From Microbotryum silenes-acaulis (taxonomy: Eukaryota; Basidiomycota; Microbotryomycetes; Microbotryales; Microbotryaceae), in the NCBI GenBank assembly GCA_003665825.1, contig QPFY01000014.1, positions 682,001 to 746,000 of the forward strand: a stretch of 64,000 nucleotides of DNA, in the 5' to 3' direction. The notes beneath the pieces are model-generated. The model had not been told where the DNA came from. It did no database searches and worked only from the letters and a program-made list of their open reading frames with translations. Both the position numbers and the translations under genes were made by a program. Below, one piece after another: positions 32,387 to 43,832 of the stretch (positions within the stretch are counted from its first letter, which is position 1; each line of letters starts with the position of its first letter).

Positions 32387-33118
32387 TTCTTTTTGTCATT
32401 TTTTTTCGTTCGCGAAATATGACTATTCACTCAGTCCTCCCCTCAACTAGAAATCCAAAACCCGTGTGGCGTAAGCTCAACTAAGCCCTCCCTCTGGGAG
32501 GCGCTTAGGACTTATCGATATCGGCGCGCCTGGCCCAGTTGCCCTCCGAAATCTCAGGGCCATTTTGGGGTGGTTCTCTGTAGCGTGGCAAGTACTTACA
32601 ATTATCCAGAACGCAGAGAGCTTATTGATCTTCTACTAGAAAAAATGACCTGTGCCGAACGGCAAGAGGATACCCCATCTGTAGGCGAAGCTATAATGAT
32701 CTGAAGTGTGTAAATTTGGTCAATTTGGTCCCGAGTGGTCCGAGCGGCAGCACGCTGCTGCAACCGCCGGCTTCCGCACTTCGGCGTGTGCGCATCGGTT
32801 TCTCTCCCGTCCCATTCCGCATCACTCGTCTTCTCGGTACTATGCTCTTCGCTTGTTCTCGGCGCAACACCGCGCTTATCTCAGAATGACGCGCAACCGC
32901 AGTCGACGACTCGCCAGGATCGCCGCCGTCAGGCGGATCTATTCGCGATCGCTCGGTTTCGGCTTCACAAGCTCTCACTATGTCAATACCTCTCGTGGTA
33001 TTTCAGCCCATCAACACAACACGATGGTGTTCACACAATCATAGGCCAAAGCTCTTCAACAGTAATTTGACCCAGCTCAAGCATGTACTTGATCTCATTA
33101 TACAACTCGCCCGCGAAG
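32387..33118. other. Inner arm unique DNA next to the helicase spacer, left copy
   Basis: About 0.7 kb after the tRNA terminator. Open frames on both strands (about 95-112 codons) have no recognisable motifs. In the right arm the same sequence reads on the minus strand into a spliced exon at the spacer edge, so part of it may be the start of the helicase-like gene. Confidence 0.45.
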
Positions 33119-35490
33119 GATCTCCGGGCGAAGTGAGAGCTGAATTATCGTCAGGAACGGTGTCGGTTTGCTCCTGATCGCTGCTCGCGCGGCTCTTCTG
33201 CGTATCCTTGCGAGGCTCCAAGAAGGTAATTCCGATCGATTGCTGCCCACTGCGTCCGCCTCGTCCTTTGCGCTGGCCGTCATCCTCAATGGTAGTGCGG
33301 CCGTACTGAGTCACCGTGCGTATGCCCGGGTAGTGAATGCCGAGACCCAAGGTTGATGTTGTCATTCAGAAAGGGAACTTGCCTCGCACAAAGTCCTTGC
33401 CATCCTCGATCTTGTCGAATTCACCTCGAACCGCGGTATACTTGCGCGCTCGGGGAGTGGACTGAAATCCGTATTGTTCGTGGACCGCGAGGAGCGCGTT
33501 TGACGTGGCTTCCCGGCTGTTGAAGTACACGATGGACTGGGGAAAGGTGCCGCTGGGATCTGACCGCTGGTTTAGGAGATCTCTGATACTTCCCATCGTA
33601 CCGTTTTTTCTTGGTTTCATCTTGACAACAATATTGCGTAGGTTTGGTCGGAAAAGGTCGGCTTTGGCGAAGAACGTCCGCGATTCGGAGAGACTGGATA
33701 CCTTTAGGATCTTGTTGATTTTGTAGGGTGGAGCGCCGGCGGTGAGGAAGAGTGTTTGACAGCCAAGTATGAGACGCCGCTCCGCAACTTGCCCATACAC
33801 GGGGCGAAATGCAGTCGAGCCTTCCATTGTGTGGCTCATAGCTCCGGCGCGCTCCTTTCGCTGAATCCCCACTCGGCAATCTTGATTGCCTCGTCATAGG
33901 CAAGCAGCTTGACTCGTTCTCGGAACGAGTCCTTCGATATCAGCTCAGCCCAGCGCTTGTCTCCATTGTGCATCTCTAGAGACTGTCGGAGATTTTTAGT
34001 AGCAAGATATCAGTCCGGGGGTTGTGAGCATGCAAAAACCTGCGGCGGATTGAATGGACACGTACGATGAAGATGAATGAGACAGTATGGGAGGGATCGC
34101 TCAACTGCTGGTACAGCTCTCCGTCACCCCATGTTTCCTTGCATATGAAAATCGCTTTCTTTCGCTCTTGATTGAGATTGTCGGCCTGTAAAGGTATCAA
34201 GACCGTGGGACTCAGCACCGGCGTCGCCTCAACGGCCAACCGAATAAACCCTACCTGATGTTGGCTCAGCGCAGTCAGAGGACTGACAACTATGGTCACA
34301 GCCCGGCGTCCGTAAACCAAATACATGGCTTGAAATATCAAGCTCTTCCCTTAACCCGTTGGAGCAATGACGAACACAGCGTCATACTGATTTCGAGTCT
34401 TGAACCGCTCGAGCTGAAAAAGTCCCGCGAGCGCTTCGATTTGCACCGGCCGGGGGACGAAGTCCTCGCCAAATTTATCGACCAAGAGGAGTCTGAGCTT
34501 CTTGCGTAACTCAATCGGGTCAACTCGATCTTCTTGAGTCAATTGTGATCTCCAGTGAGCAGCCCGAGAGCGACGGGTAGGCAGTTCGGGGGTTGTGTTG
34601 GTTGATTGATGGTCCCTTGATGTCGTTGGCTTTGCCCTCGAAGCTGATCGTAAGGGCGACTCTATCGTGAAGCGTGAGGCCGAGATGAGGAACCAGTCGA
34701 GCAAGCGCTCGATGCATCTGGGCGGAAAACCCTGTGGCGAAGGCCTCCTCAGACGCTTCAGCGGGCAATAAAAGGTTTACATCGACAGGAGGTAACAATG
34801 CTTGATGCGCAATGTATGCTTGAAGGTCGTACGCGTTGGCCACGTCTCCATTCTGAACATGCGCATATCCGAAAGTCCCATGAAGCAGCTTGGAACGTCG
34901 ATCGAGTTGTTCGTCATTGACGTGATGTGCAACGTCGATGTTGTCAAGAGGGAAATGGAAGTAGCGGGTTGACCCGATCTCCTACAGCAACGTCAGATTG
35001 GCCATTGTCAGGCTCAAAGCTGCTCGTCGAGTCGTACGGCGAGAGGTCGTGAGGCCACAGTCGTACAGGAACGTCGTCAACCGATCGTTCGCTCCACATG
35101 AGAGAACCATGAGACCGTTACGATGTGTTTCTTCGGTTACACGCGAAGGCGATCTGACCCATTATCGAGCGACAAAGCTGCGGCAAGTCAATAAACGCCA
35201 TCATCAATTTGACTTTGACCAAGGGGCTGAGCTCAGACAATAATTACGCACAAATGATACATGTTGCTCCTTGAAACACCCCCGTTCTGCATCCGACCCA
35301 GAGCTATCCTCTTGAGCGTCCTCCATGTCAACGTCCGTAGAATCCGAGATGAGTTTGTCGCAGTTTGATTCTTTGACTGGTGGTGTTGCGCGTCAATCTG
35401 ATCAGATGCCAAGACTTCGGGAGCCATGTCGTGGCTGGAGACGAAGGCGGATTTGGTTCGTTTCATCTCCTTCACAATGATTGAGTCAGA
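33119..35490 (-). pseudogene. RecQ-family helicase remnant (subtelomeric type)
   Basis: Motifs in order on the minus strand: FVPRPVQIEAL (motif 0), APTG-stop-GKS (Walker A, TAA at 34351-34353), TIVVSPLTAL (Ia), YDEAIKIAEWG (II, DEAI in place of DEAH), LFLTAGAPPYKI (III), QSIVYFNSREAT (IV), then GLGIHYPGIRTVTQYGR with QRKGRGGRSGQQSI (V/VI). A GTACGT...CTCTAG intron fits between Ia and II. The nonsense codon inside Walker A and a frame change after motif II make it non-functional. Upstream of 34350 the frame resembles the N-terminal region of fungal telomere-linked helicases only loosely. The 3' end stops at the left arm junction. Confidence 0.75.
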
Positions 35491-35570
35491 CTGCACAGGT
35501 AGGTTGCAAGTGTTTAAGAGGCCTTGCCGCGTTCTTGTATACTGATATGATATGCTGGAGTGTTACCCAC
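35491..35570 (-). other. Predicted 80-nt intron just inside the right arm junction
   Basis: The donor GTGGGT follows INDWIANQ and the acceptor TGTGCAG precedes SDSIIVKEMK; both are phase 0. The upstream exon runs across the arm boundary from LIIQLARE in the repeat into DGPDARGRINDWIANQ in the spacer. This suggests the right junction is ancestral gene sequence. Confidence 0.5.
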
Positions 35571-35617
35571 CTGGTTGGCGATCCAATCATTGATTCGGCC
35601 TCGTGCGTCTGGGCCAT

Positions 35618-36349
35618 CTTCGCGGGCGAGTTGTATAATGAGATCAAGTACATGCTTGAGCTGGGTCAAATTACTGTTGAAGAGCTTTGGCCTATGATTG
35701 TGTGAACACCATCGTGTTGTGTTGATGGGCTGAAATACCACGAGAGGTATTGACATAGTGAGAGCTTGTGAAGCCGAAACCGAGCGATCGCGAATAGATC
35801 CGCCTGACGGCGGCGATCCTGGCGAGTCGTCGACTGCGGTTGCGCGTCATTCTGAGATAAGCGCGGTGTTGCGCCGAGAACAAGCGAAGAGCATAGTACC
35901 GAGAAGACGAGTGATGCGGAATGGGACGGGAGAGAAACCGATGCGCACACGCCGAAGTGCGGAAGCCGGCGGTTGCAGCAGCGTGCTGCCGCTCGGACCA
36001 CTCGGGACCAAATTGACCAAATTTACACACTTCAGATCATTATAGCTTCGCCTACAGATGGGGTATCCTCTTGCCGTTCGGCACAGGTCATTTTTTCTAG
36101 TAGAAGATCAATAAGCTCTCTGCGTTCTGGATAATTGTAAGTACTTGCCACGCTACAGAGAACCACCCCAAAATGGCCCTGAGATTTCGGAGGGCAACTG
36201 GGCCAGGCGCGCCGATATCGATAAGTCCTAAGCGCCTCCCAGAGGGAGGGCTTAGTTGAGCTTACGCCACACGGGTTTTGGATTTCTAGTTGAGGGGAGG
36301 ACTGAGTGAATAGTCATATTTCGCGAACGAAAAAAAATGACAAAAAGAA
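35618..36349. other. Inner arm unique DNA, right copy
   Basis: Counterpart of 32387-33118. On the minus strand the frame from the ATG at 35756 runs through NSNLTQLKHVLDLIIQLARE into the spacer exon. No family is recognised. Confidence 0.45.
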
Positions 36350-36466
36350 TGCCATCAGAGAGGCTTGAACTCTCGACCTCCTGCTAACAACTAATTACGT
36401 ACTTCCTAATGAAATTAGGAATGCCGGATTACTAGGCAGGCGCAACTACCACTGTGCTATGACGGC
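36350..36466 (-). tRNA. tRNA-Thr (anticodon AGT) with 44-nt intron, right copy
   Basis: Identical in sequence to the gene at 32270-32386, on the opposite strand. Arms, intron position and T5 terminator are the same. Both copies could be expressed. Confidence 0.92.
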
Positions 36467-36535
36467 GGTGGGGCGCCGGGGGACTTCACTTTGGCAAACC
36501 CTTCCCGCATTCTCTTTCTCTACATTCCCCCCTAA

Positions 36536-36810
36536 ACTTCACTTCACTTCACTTCACTTCACTTCACTTCACTTCACTCCACTTCACTTCACTTCACTTC
36601 ACTTCACTTCACTTCACTCCTCACTTCCACTTCACTTCACTTCACTTCACTTCACTTCACTTCACTTCACTTCACTTCACTTCACTTCACTTCACTTCAC
36701 TTCACTTCACTTCACTTCACTTCACTTCACTTCACTTCACTCCACTACGTCACTTCACTTCACTTCACTTCACTTCACTTCACTTCACTTCACTTCACTT
36801 CACTTCACTT
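36536..36810. repeat. (ACTTC)n array between tRNA-Thr and LINE B1, right copy
   Basis: About 275 bp, 22 bp longer than its left partner, with an additional CTCCTCACTTCCACTT-type interruption near 36620. Confidence 0.95.
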
Positions 36811-36867
36811 CGAAATCGCCCTACCGCAGTCTTCGATACTCGAGTTAACAAGTGATACACCGACAAG

Positions 36868-39147
36868 ATGTCTACAGGAGACCCTGGGTCCCCACTGCCG
36901 GCACCGCCACCACCGATGTCCGCCACCAGCGTCCAGCCACCCCGCGACCAGATCCCGATAAGCTCGAAGAAGACGCAAGTCACGGGCCCCGCCACCGCCG
37001 CACCCAACTATGCCGCCGCTGCGAGTCAGATGGCGACTCAGTCACCTGAACAACAGCAACAACAACAACAGCGTGCCAATGCTCTGGGCAGCCTCCTACA
37101 AGCCATGGGTGCTGTACCCGGAAACCGCATGGATCGTTGGGTCCAGGCCATCTACTTCGCCGAACTCTACCCCGTCGCCACCGCCACATCGCTGAAATTT
37201 TCGGCCTTGAACGCGAACCGGTCTGTCGAGAACATCTTTGATTACGCCCTTGAAGTGACTCTGTCTCACCAGAGCGCCTCGCGAGCGTCTCATGCCGACA
37301 AGACCGATCTCGTGGCCTGCGTCACGAGGCTGCTATCGCCGATCTCTCCTATCTGCTTTGAGCCTGGAGTTCCTCTGCCGGACCACCTTGCGGCCTATCA
37401 ACCACAGATCCTAGGCGTACAACATTCATCAATCCTGCGTAATGGGGCGGCTCACCATCGCGTTACGGTTGGGTTCGTCACCGGCGAGGCACGTGACTCC
37501 GCGCTTACGACGCCCCCCGCTCTCACTTGGCGATCGGCGAAGGCCCGCTTCGCGAAATCTCACAGGTTCCACCATAACATGGTCGAGCTTCGAATCAACG
37601 TCGGTGTTCAAGGGGTGCCTTCCATGGACGCCATTATCAAATCGTTCCAATCACTAGTGCAGGACTTGTCAGGCAAGGGACATTCGTGCCAACTTGTGCA
37701 GGTTCTGCGCGTTATCAGCGTGGACAACGCCTCGGCCTTCGCCCACGTTGCCGGAGACTACTCGGCTTTCCTACACTTCGACGACGACTCCCTGTTCCAA
37801 CGCCCTAACACGACCTTGAAAGAGATCCTACCTTCGAGAATCGGCCTTCCCACTCGAGGCATCCCGGTCACCGCCCTTCGCCATGACTATGAGAAGGAGG
37901 CGGCTTGCGGTAGGTGCCACTTCGTGGGTCACGTGGGAACCTGCGGATTGGATCAGGAGAGGAAGCGAAAGGAGGCTCACAACGGCAACAGCAACAGCAA
38001 CAGCAACAGCAACAAGAACACCATCACCAACGACACCAACATTGTGGAGGCCGAAGTCCCCATTCCTGTGCCGGTTGTTAACAGGATCGCATCACAGAAT
38101 CGCTTCGCCGGGCTCGAGGTCGAGGAGGGACAGGAGGAAGAGGTAACTGGCCAGAGCGGACAGGGGCCGGAGGAATCGGGGGAGGAGGACGCTGGTGATA
38201 AGGCGGATGACGAGGACTCGGAGGACTCGGAGATGGAATCGGAGGCGACCGCGAAAACGGAGGTCATCAAAATTGAGAGCGAGGACGAGTCGGTTTTAGA
38301 GGACCGCAGAGGATCCGATGGAGAGGTGATTGATGAGGATGAGGTGATGGCGGATGGAAGGGGCGAAACAGAAGGCAAGGTGGCGACGGAGATGGAGGAA
38401 GGGGAGGTGGCGACGGAGATGGAGGAAGAGGAGGTGGCGACGGAGGTGGACGATGTGGACGAGGCGGGGGGAGCGACGAACGCGGAGAATGCGGAAGCGA
38501 CGGACTTAGGGGAGACGAACAGGCTGGACAATGACGACGACAGCGACGCAACAGCAACCGCCGCCACCGCTTCCCGCGAATCGACACCCCACGAACCAAC
38601 CCCACCTTTGTCACCCGGAACTCTCGCCAAGTCGCTACGCGAGGGGGAGGAGTGGGACAGGATCAGAGCTAACTGGGTTGAGCAGGCACGACTCGAGCGG
38701 GACCAAAGCATCGAGAGGAGGCTCGACGCTGAAGCCCCTTTGGTGCGTCACAACTTTGCCACGTGGGATGAGGACGGTGAGATACGTTCCATCAACATCA
38801 GGGGGACCACTGCGAAATTCAAGAAGCCGGTGATGAAGAGGTCGCAGACTGCGGCGGACCTCAGTGACCCGAGTGACGAACCGACCGACGCCAAGCGAGT
38901 GATCATCAAAGGGAAGAGCCGCGTCGTTGTCAAGGATGGAATAGAGGGGCGGAGGGTGACGAGGTCGATGTCGGCGGCGGCGGCGATGCCGGTTGGCGTG
39001 ACGAAGGTGGACCGAGGGAAAGCAAAGGGGGTAGCCGAGGAGAAAAGATGGTCCGACCACGAGCCCGAGGACGATGTCCTGCCCGCCCTCCCCCTCTTTG
39101 AGGACGTCACCACCGCCAAGAGCGCCTCGACCTCGACTACCCATTAA
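36868..39147 (+). CDS. LINE B1 ORF1, right copy
   Basis: 759 aa, same sequence and domain order as the left copy (zinc knuckle [13 protein letters not shown], acidic tail). It ends in TAATG at 39145-39149, sharing the A with the ORF2 start. Confidence 0.85.
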   Translation: MSTGDPGSPLPAPPPPMSATSVQPPRDQIPISSKKTQVTGPATAAPNYAAAASQMATQSPEQQQQQQQRANALGSLLQAMGAVPGNRMDRWVQAIYFAELYPVATATSLKFSALNANRSVENIFDYALEVTLSHQSASRASHADKTDLVACVTRLLSPISPICFEPGVPLPDHLAAYQPQILGVQHSSILRNGAAHHRVTVGFVTGEARDSALTTPPALTWRSAKARFAKSHRFHHNMVELRINVGVQGVPSMDAIIKSFQSLVQDLSGKGHSCQLVQVLRVISVDNASAFAHVAGDYSAFLHFDDDSLFQRPNTTLKEILPSRIGLPTRGIPVTALRHDYEKEAACGRCHFVGHVGTCGLDQERKRKEAHNGNSNSNSNSNKNTITNDTNIVEAEVPIPVPVVNRIASQNRFAGLEVEEGQEEEVTGQSGQGPEESGEEDAGDKADDEDSEDSEMESEATAKTEVIKIESEDESVLEDRRGSDGEVIDEDEVMADGRGETEGKVATEMEEGEVATEMEEEEVATEVDDVDEAGGATNAENAEATDLGETNRLDNDDDSDATATAATASRESTPHEPTPPLSPGTLAKSLREGEEWDRIRANWVEQARLERDQSIERRLDAEAPLVRHNFATWDEDGEIRSINIRGTTAKFKKPVMKRSQTAADLSDPSDEPTDAKRVIIKGKSRVVVKDGIEGRRVTRSMSAAAAMPVGVTKVDRGKAKGVAEEKRWSDHEPEDDVLPALPLFEDVTTAKSASTSTTH

Positions 39148-42100
39148 TGATCAAGCACACCATCATCACCTGGAACGTAAGAAGGGGCGTGGGGGTCCCG
39201 GAAAAACGACGTGATATCTACACCTACCTTTCTACATTTAAAGCTTCCGCGATTCTCTTACAAGAGCATTTCATCAGACCGCAATTCTGGCAGCTCATCA
39301 AGGACGAGTACGAGGGCAAGCTCTTCATCAACCAGCACTGTATGACTCTGATTCCGGCCGACTCGCCCCTGATCGACGCCGAGCTCTTGCGCACCCACTC
39401 GGCACTCAACGGCCGGCTCCTCGTCACCTCCTTTCGTCTGCGGGGCGACATCAAAATTCTAGAAATCAACAACCTTTACGCGCCCGTTGACCCAAAGCAA
39501 CGAGCAAAATTCTTCGACAAACTGATCCTCCACAAAACACAGAAATCCCACGTCCGACTCCTTGGCGGCGATCTCAACGACTGCCCGCGCCCAGAAGTCG
39601 ATCGGCGGAACCAAAGTCGGCGCGGCCACCACTGGCCGATCCTGATAGGCAAGCTCGACTCGGCCTACACGGACTGCATCCGCTACAAGCACCCCATCAC
39701 CCCATCTTTCACTCGACCCAACCCCAATCGCAAGCGACCCAACTCATTTTCCCGGCTTGATTACTTTCTCCTACAACGAACTCACCAGAAAAGGCTCGAC
39801 CAGGCCTCGACGATCTACGACTACCCCAAGGATCTCTCCGATCACCGACCGGTCTTGATTGTGCTGGCTCTCTCAGACGATCTTGATGCGACTCTCCCAC
39901 AGCTCAGCCTACCTACCACATCCAACCAACTACATCGAATTAATACCACAACCTTCAAGACGGTGGAATTTCAGCGGATGATGGAAGGATGGTTGGAAGG
40001 GGCAAGCGGGGAGGAACCGGTGGGGGAGCTCGAGGTCATTCTGGAGGCGTGCAGGGATAGGGGTGGTGAGCTGGCGAGGAGGCTGCATCGGGAGCGGTCG
40101 GAACGGATGGAGTATTTGGTGGGGAGGGTGCAGGATCTGGAGGCGTTACCGATATGGAGGGACGAGGACACGGCAGAATGGACGAGGACGTCGGAGGAAC
40201 TCAAGCGGGCGGTCGAGGAGCGCGCGCGCCTACTCCGGATCCGAGCCCACGTCCCCGAGATCGCTTCCGAGGAACGACTGTCGCGGCCGGTCCACTCCAA
40301 GCTCGCGGCGCGGAACTCGGATTCCAAGATCACAGCACTGCGCTTGGCCAACGGAGAGCTAACGCATGACATTGATATTGCTCTTGACCACACGCAGGCG
40401 CATTTTCAGCGCCTCTACCACATCGAGCCTCGCGACCCGGACCGCGTCGCTCGACTTCGGGACGAATTCCTCGCGCCGATCAGGGCGGCGCGGACTTGCG
40501 ACGACCCGCGCTCGGATCCGCTCTTTCTGCGCCGACTCTCGGAATCGCAGATCGACTTACTCCAGCGACCGATCACCGAGGACGAGGTCGTGGCCGCGAT
40601 CGGGACGACGCACCCGGGGCGATCGCCGGGACCGTCGGGCGTGCCCTACGAACTCTACCAGACCGCACCCGAGGCGTGGGCCAAGGTGCTGACCAAGGCC
40701 TACAACGCGATGATCGAGCGAGGCTCACTCTCTCCCAAGCAGGGGCAGGGACTCGTGCGCCTGATTTACAAGCCCCACAAGAAACATGCCGATCGCGCCG
40801 ACCTTTCGTCGTACCGGCCTATCACCCTGCGCGAGTGCGATTACAAGATCTTTACCAAGGTCTACGTCGCCCGACTCAACCACCTTCTGCCCGATCTCCT
40901 CCCGCCGCAGCAGCACGGATTCGTCAAGGACCGCCGATCGGCCGACGCTGCGCTACACCTTCGTCTCCTGGTCGAGGAACTTGGTGCGCGCAGGACCGAG
41001 TTCCCCATGGCCGCGCTCTTGTCTCTTGACCAATCATCCGCCTACGACCTCGTCGAGCATGACTGGATCTTTGCCATCTTCGACGCTCTGGGCGCTCCTG
41101 CCATCTTTCTTCGCGTGCTGAGGATGCTCTACTCGGGTGACTCGACCTCGGCTCGCTACATCATCAATGGGTTCCTGACGGCGCCGGTGCGACTGACGTG
41201 TGGGCTCGGCCAAGGGGACCCGGCGTCGTCATCGGTCTGGGACATCGTGTTTCAGCCGTTCCTGGATGCTCTACATCGTCGAAACATCGCGCTGAATCTT
41301 GCAATCCCTGCCCTTCATCCGTACCCACAGAGCCGCGCCATTACATCACTTGCATTTGCCGATGACGTTGTCGTCGCCGTCGCGGGCTTGGAGTCACTCA
41401 ACTTGCTCGATGACCTGGCGCTCGACTGGAGGCATGCAACGAATGGCCGGCTCAACACGGATAAGACGGTCATCCTACCGATCGGACGCCGCTGGGACCC
41501 GGGGGAACGCCCGCTCGTCGTCAAGGCCGCAGGCGAGTCGCTCGAGTGGATCGGCCTCCCCTTCGACCCCAGCGGCGACACCGAACTCGCCTACGCGAAT
41601 CTCATCGAACGCCTCGAGGCGACGCTGGAGGCGGTCCAGCATCGCTGGCTCACGCACCACACCCGTGCCTTTTACGTCAATCGGTACGCCATCCCCAAGA
41701 TCCTGCACTTCCTTGCAGCCGACATCCCGCCGCCCGAAGTCGTCAAGAAGCTCGATGACATGCTCGTCGATTTCGTCCGTGGGGGCAAGGGCAGGACCAG
41801 CTACGGCAGAGACATCGTGTTCACAGCCAAGCTCAAGGGGGGACTGGGGGTGATCAGGATGCAGGACGTCGTGGACGCGGTTGCGGCACGGATCTGGGAC
41901 GTTCTTCTCGGCGGTTCTGGCGCGATCTGGCAAGGACTTGCGCGCGCGGCACTCCAGCGAGCTCAGCCCGACCTCGACCTGGCCACCGATCTCTGGCCAC
42001 ATCCATCCACTCCCATCCCCAACGACCTTCATCCCCGATGGCACGCCGCACTGGGCGTTCCGAAACATCACGACGCGCAGGTCAACCCGAGGGCCTTGAC

Positions 42101-43166
42101 CACCGCGAACCTGCTCGCGCTGCCCACCCTGCTCGGCAGCCTCCACACCCCCATCAGAGGGAAACAGACCATCGACGCGGTTCATGTACCTGACTACCTT
42201 CGTCTCCAGGGCTACCCGAAGGTGGCGGATCTCTATCGGCGCGAGTTGTATGCGGGTGGGGGGTTTCACCTCTGGACGCCGCCGGCGGATGTGCTCGGCG
42301 ACAACAGCGAGTACGATCGACGCGGGCTCCCACAGCGACTGGCAATCGCGGCCTGGTACCGGTTCACTGTCGATCGACACAAGAACACGCCCTTGGCGGC
42401 GGCGGTGGCGGCGGGACGGCTCAACGTGCCTCCCCGGATCGGCACCAGCGCACTGCTCGAGGCGATCCTCCCCAAGCCCGTGGCCCGCTTCGCAATGGAG
42501 CAGCGCCTTCCGGACCCGGTGCTTCCACAACAGGCGAGCCAGTACAAGCTGCTGAACATGGCTCGACCCTACACGATCCGTCGCATCCGCCGGGTCCTGA
42601 ACGCGAAGGCCTTTACCAACACGCTCGGGCTCAAGGGACCACCGCAGCCGGACGATCTCAGGAGCTTCTGGAAGGCGGTCAACTCGAAGGCACTGACGGC
42701 GAGGGAGAGGGAAGTTTGGTTCAAGCTGATTCTCCGCTTCACCCCGACGCGCAAGCTGCAGCACCAACAAAACCACGACACTTCTCCCGCGTGCCTCGTC
42801 TGCAAAGCGCCGGTGGACGACACCGACCACTACTTTTTCGACTGCGTTGACTCGCGGAACGTCTGGATCGCGGCAAGGGGCGTGCTCTGCGACGCACTCG
42901 GGTGCGACACGATCGAGGACGCCCAGTACACGACACTGCAACGGCTCTTTGGCCTCCCCAAGCTCAAGGCCAAGCTCAGCGAACAGGAAGGGGCGGGCAG
43001 GACGATCGAGATCTTCACGGGGATGGTTTTGGAGATGATCAGCAGTGGGAGATGGAGGATGCAGAAGCACGGGACGAGGATGGAAAGCGTGGAGAGGAGG
43101 AGGGTGGTACTGGAGGAGAGGATGAAGTTGAGGGCGGGAGGAGCAAGGGGCGGGCGAGGGCAGTAG
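39147..43166 (+). CDS. LINE B1 ORF2 (EN-RT), right copy
   Basis: 1339 aa with no visible difference from the left copy. Endonuclease and RT catalytic motifs ([26 protein letters not shown]) are intact. Two identical potentially active source elements therefore lie in the window. Confidence 0.92.
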   Translation: MIKHTIITWNVRRGVGVPEKRRDIYTYLSTFKASAILLQEHFIRPQFWQLIKDEYEGKLFINQHCMTLIPADSPLIDAELLRTHSALNGRLLVTSFRLRGDIKILEINNLYAPVDPKQRAKFFDKLILHKTQKSHVRLLGGDLNDCPRPEVDRRNQSRRGHHWPILIGKLDSAYTDCIRYKHPITPSFTRPNPNRKRPNSFSRLDYFLLQRTHQKRLDQASTIYDYPKDLSDHRPVLIVLALSDDLDATLPQLSLPTTSNQLHRINTTTFKTVEFQRMMEGWLEGASGEEPVGELEVILEACRDRGGELARRLHRERSERMEYLVGRVQDLEALPIWRDEDTAEWTRTSEELKRAVEERARLLRIRAHVPEIASEERLSRPVHSKLAARNSDSKITALRLANGELTHDIDIALDHTQAHFQRLYHIEPRDPDRVARLRDEFLAPIRAARTCDDPRSDPLFLRRLSESQIDLLQRPITEDEVVAAIGTTHPGRSPGPSGVPYELYQTAPEAWAKVLTKAYNAMIERGSLSPKQGQGLVRLIYKPHKKHADRADLSSYRPITLRECDYKIFTKVYVARLNHLLPDLLPPQQHGFVKDRRSADAALHLRLLVEELGARRTEFPMAALLSLDQSSAYDLVEHDWIFAIFDALGAPAIFLRVLRMLYSGDSTSARYIINGFLTAPVRLTCGLGQGDPASSSVWDIVFQPFLDALHRRNIALNLAIPALHPYPQSRAITSLAFADDVVVAVAGLESLNLLDDLALDWRHATNGRLNTDKTVILPIGRRWDPGERPLVVKAAGESLEWIGLPFDPSGDTELAYANLIERLEATLEAVQHRWLTHHTRAFYVNRYAIPKILHFLAADIPPPEVVKKLDDMLVDFVRGGKGRTSYGRDIVFTAKLKGGLGVIRMQDVVDAVAARIWDVLLGGSGAIWQGLARAALQRAQPDLDLATDLWPHPSTPIPNDLHPRWHAALGVPKHHDAQVNPRALTTANLLALPTLLGSLHTPIRGKQTIDAVHVPDYLRLQGYPKVADLYRRELYAGGGFHLWTPPADVLGDNSEYDRRGLPQRLAIAAWYRFTVDRHKNTPLAAAVAAGRLNVPPRIGTSALLEAILPKPVARFAMEQRLPDPVLPQQASQYKLLNMARPYTIRRIRRVLNAKAFTNTLGLKGPPQPDDLRSFWKAVNSKALTAREREVWFKLILRFTPTRKLQHQQNHDTSPACLVCKAPVDDTDHYFFDCVDSRNVWIAARGVLCDALGCDTIEDAQYTTLQRLFGLPKLKAKLSEQEGAGRTIEIFTGMVLEMISSGRWRMQKHGTRMESVERRRVVLEERMKLRAGGARGGRGQ

Positions 43167-43195
43167 AGGCTGGGTTCGATTTCCCCCCACCATCC

Positions 43196-43220
43196 CACAC
43201 ACACACACACACACACACAC
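43196..43220. repeat. (CA)n microsatellite in LINE B1 3' UTR, right copy
   Basis: Mirror of the GT tract at 25538-25562, of the same length. Confidence 0.9.
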
Positions 43221-43621
43221 ACCACATCACACTTCCTCTTCCAAAACTGTATACTAAATATCTTGCTTTCATCTTTCATCTATTACAGGTCTGCTTTCGT
43301 TGCTCATGGACCGGCTCGCGATTTGGGATTGACTCGACGGTGGCTCGCGCTCTTTGGCTTCGGGGTTCTGAGTCAAGGGAGGGATCAGCAGACACAGGCA
43401 GAAAGTCGGCTTTGAGGGGCCAGGGACTGCTGAGGTGGAGGTTTTGAGGGACCTCCACCGCGTCTTGCTGTGACCGAGCATAGACTTGGGGCTTCGTGGG
43501 TCAGGGTAGTTGCGCAGTCGCTCTCCTGTCTTTGTCTCGACCGAGTTGGGAAGTGGGTGCGGGGTGGGCCTCTTGTCGTTAGTAAATCGTTTTATTACTC
43601 TTTCTCTCCTTCTCTCTCTCT

Positions 43622-43820
43622 CATTCGTCTCCTGAGGGGGAGCAACCGCTTGGCTGGGGCACTTGAATCCCAAGTATCGGATTGGTGGACACCGGCCCGT
43701 TTCTCGCATCTTACGGGCGGTTTGTGTTATCATCGTCGACTTCCATCTAGTTTTTCCGTAGGCCAATCAGGGGGAACAGGAATTGGGGGCAATATGATGA
43801 ACAGTTTCTACAAAAAAAAA
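43622..43820 (+). other. LINE C leader block, right copy
   Basis: Mirror of 24938-25136; it ends in CTACAAAAAAAAA directly before the truncated ORF2. Confidence 0.55.
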
Positions 43821-43832
43821 TCAGTTCGGCTC

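Larger units (their letters stand above)
11015..33118. repeat. Left arm of the giant inverted repeat (22.1 kb)
   Basis: The arm is the reverse complement of 35618-57802. Position sums locate matching bases: 68736 at the inner edge, 68758 across LINE B1 and C, 68757 across LINE A, and 68817 across LINE B2. The steps are explained by array length differences (22 and 60 bp) and one C10/G9 homopolymer. Substitutions are very few. The inner edge is at CCCGCGAAG (33118); the outer edge lies inside LINE B2 at 11015. Confidence 0.95.
33119..35617. other. 2.5-kb spacer at the centre of the inverted repeat
   Basis: This is the only non-duplicated DNA between the arms. It starts after CCCGCGAAG at 33118 and ends before the matching complement at 35618. 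It is almost filled by a broken RecQ-type helicase gene on the minus strand. No TTAGGG-type telomeric tract is present. Confidence 0.9.
36811..43290 (+). mobile_element. LINE B1, right copy
   Basis: Mirror copy of 25468-31947 with both ORFs open and identical in length. 3' end approximate. Confidence 0.8.

Noticed and set aside
33119..35617. Telomere fusion at the palindrome centre
   Set aside because: No TTAGGG or similar array is present in the spacer or at the inner junctions; only an isolated TTAGGGGGG occurs near 32200.
36459..36848. Open frame of HFTSL repeats across the ACTTC array (also at 54605-55060)
   Set aside because: It is simply the translation of a pentamer microsatellite.
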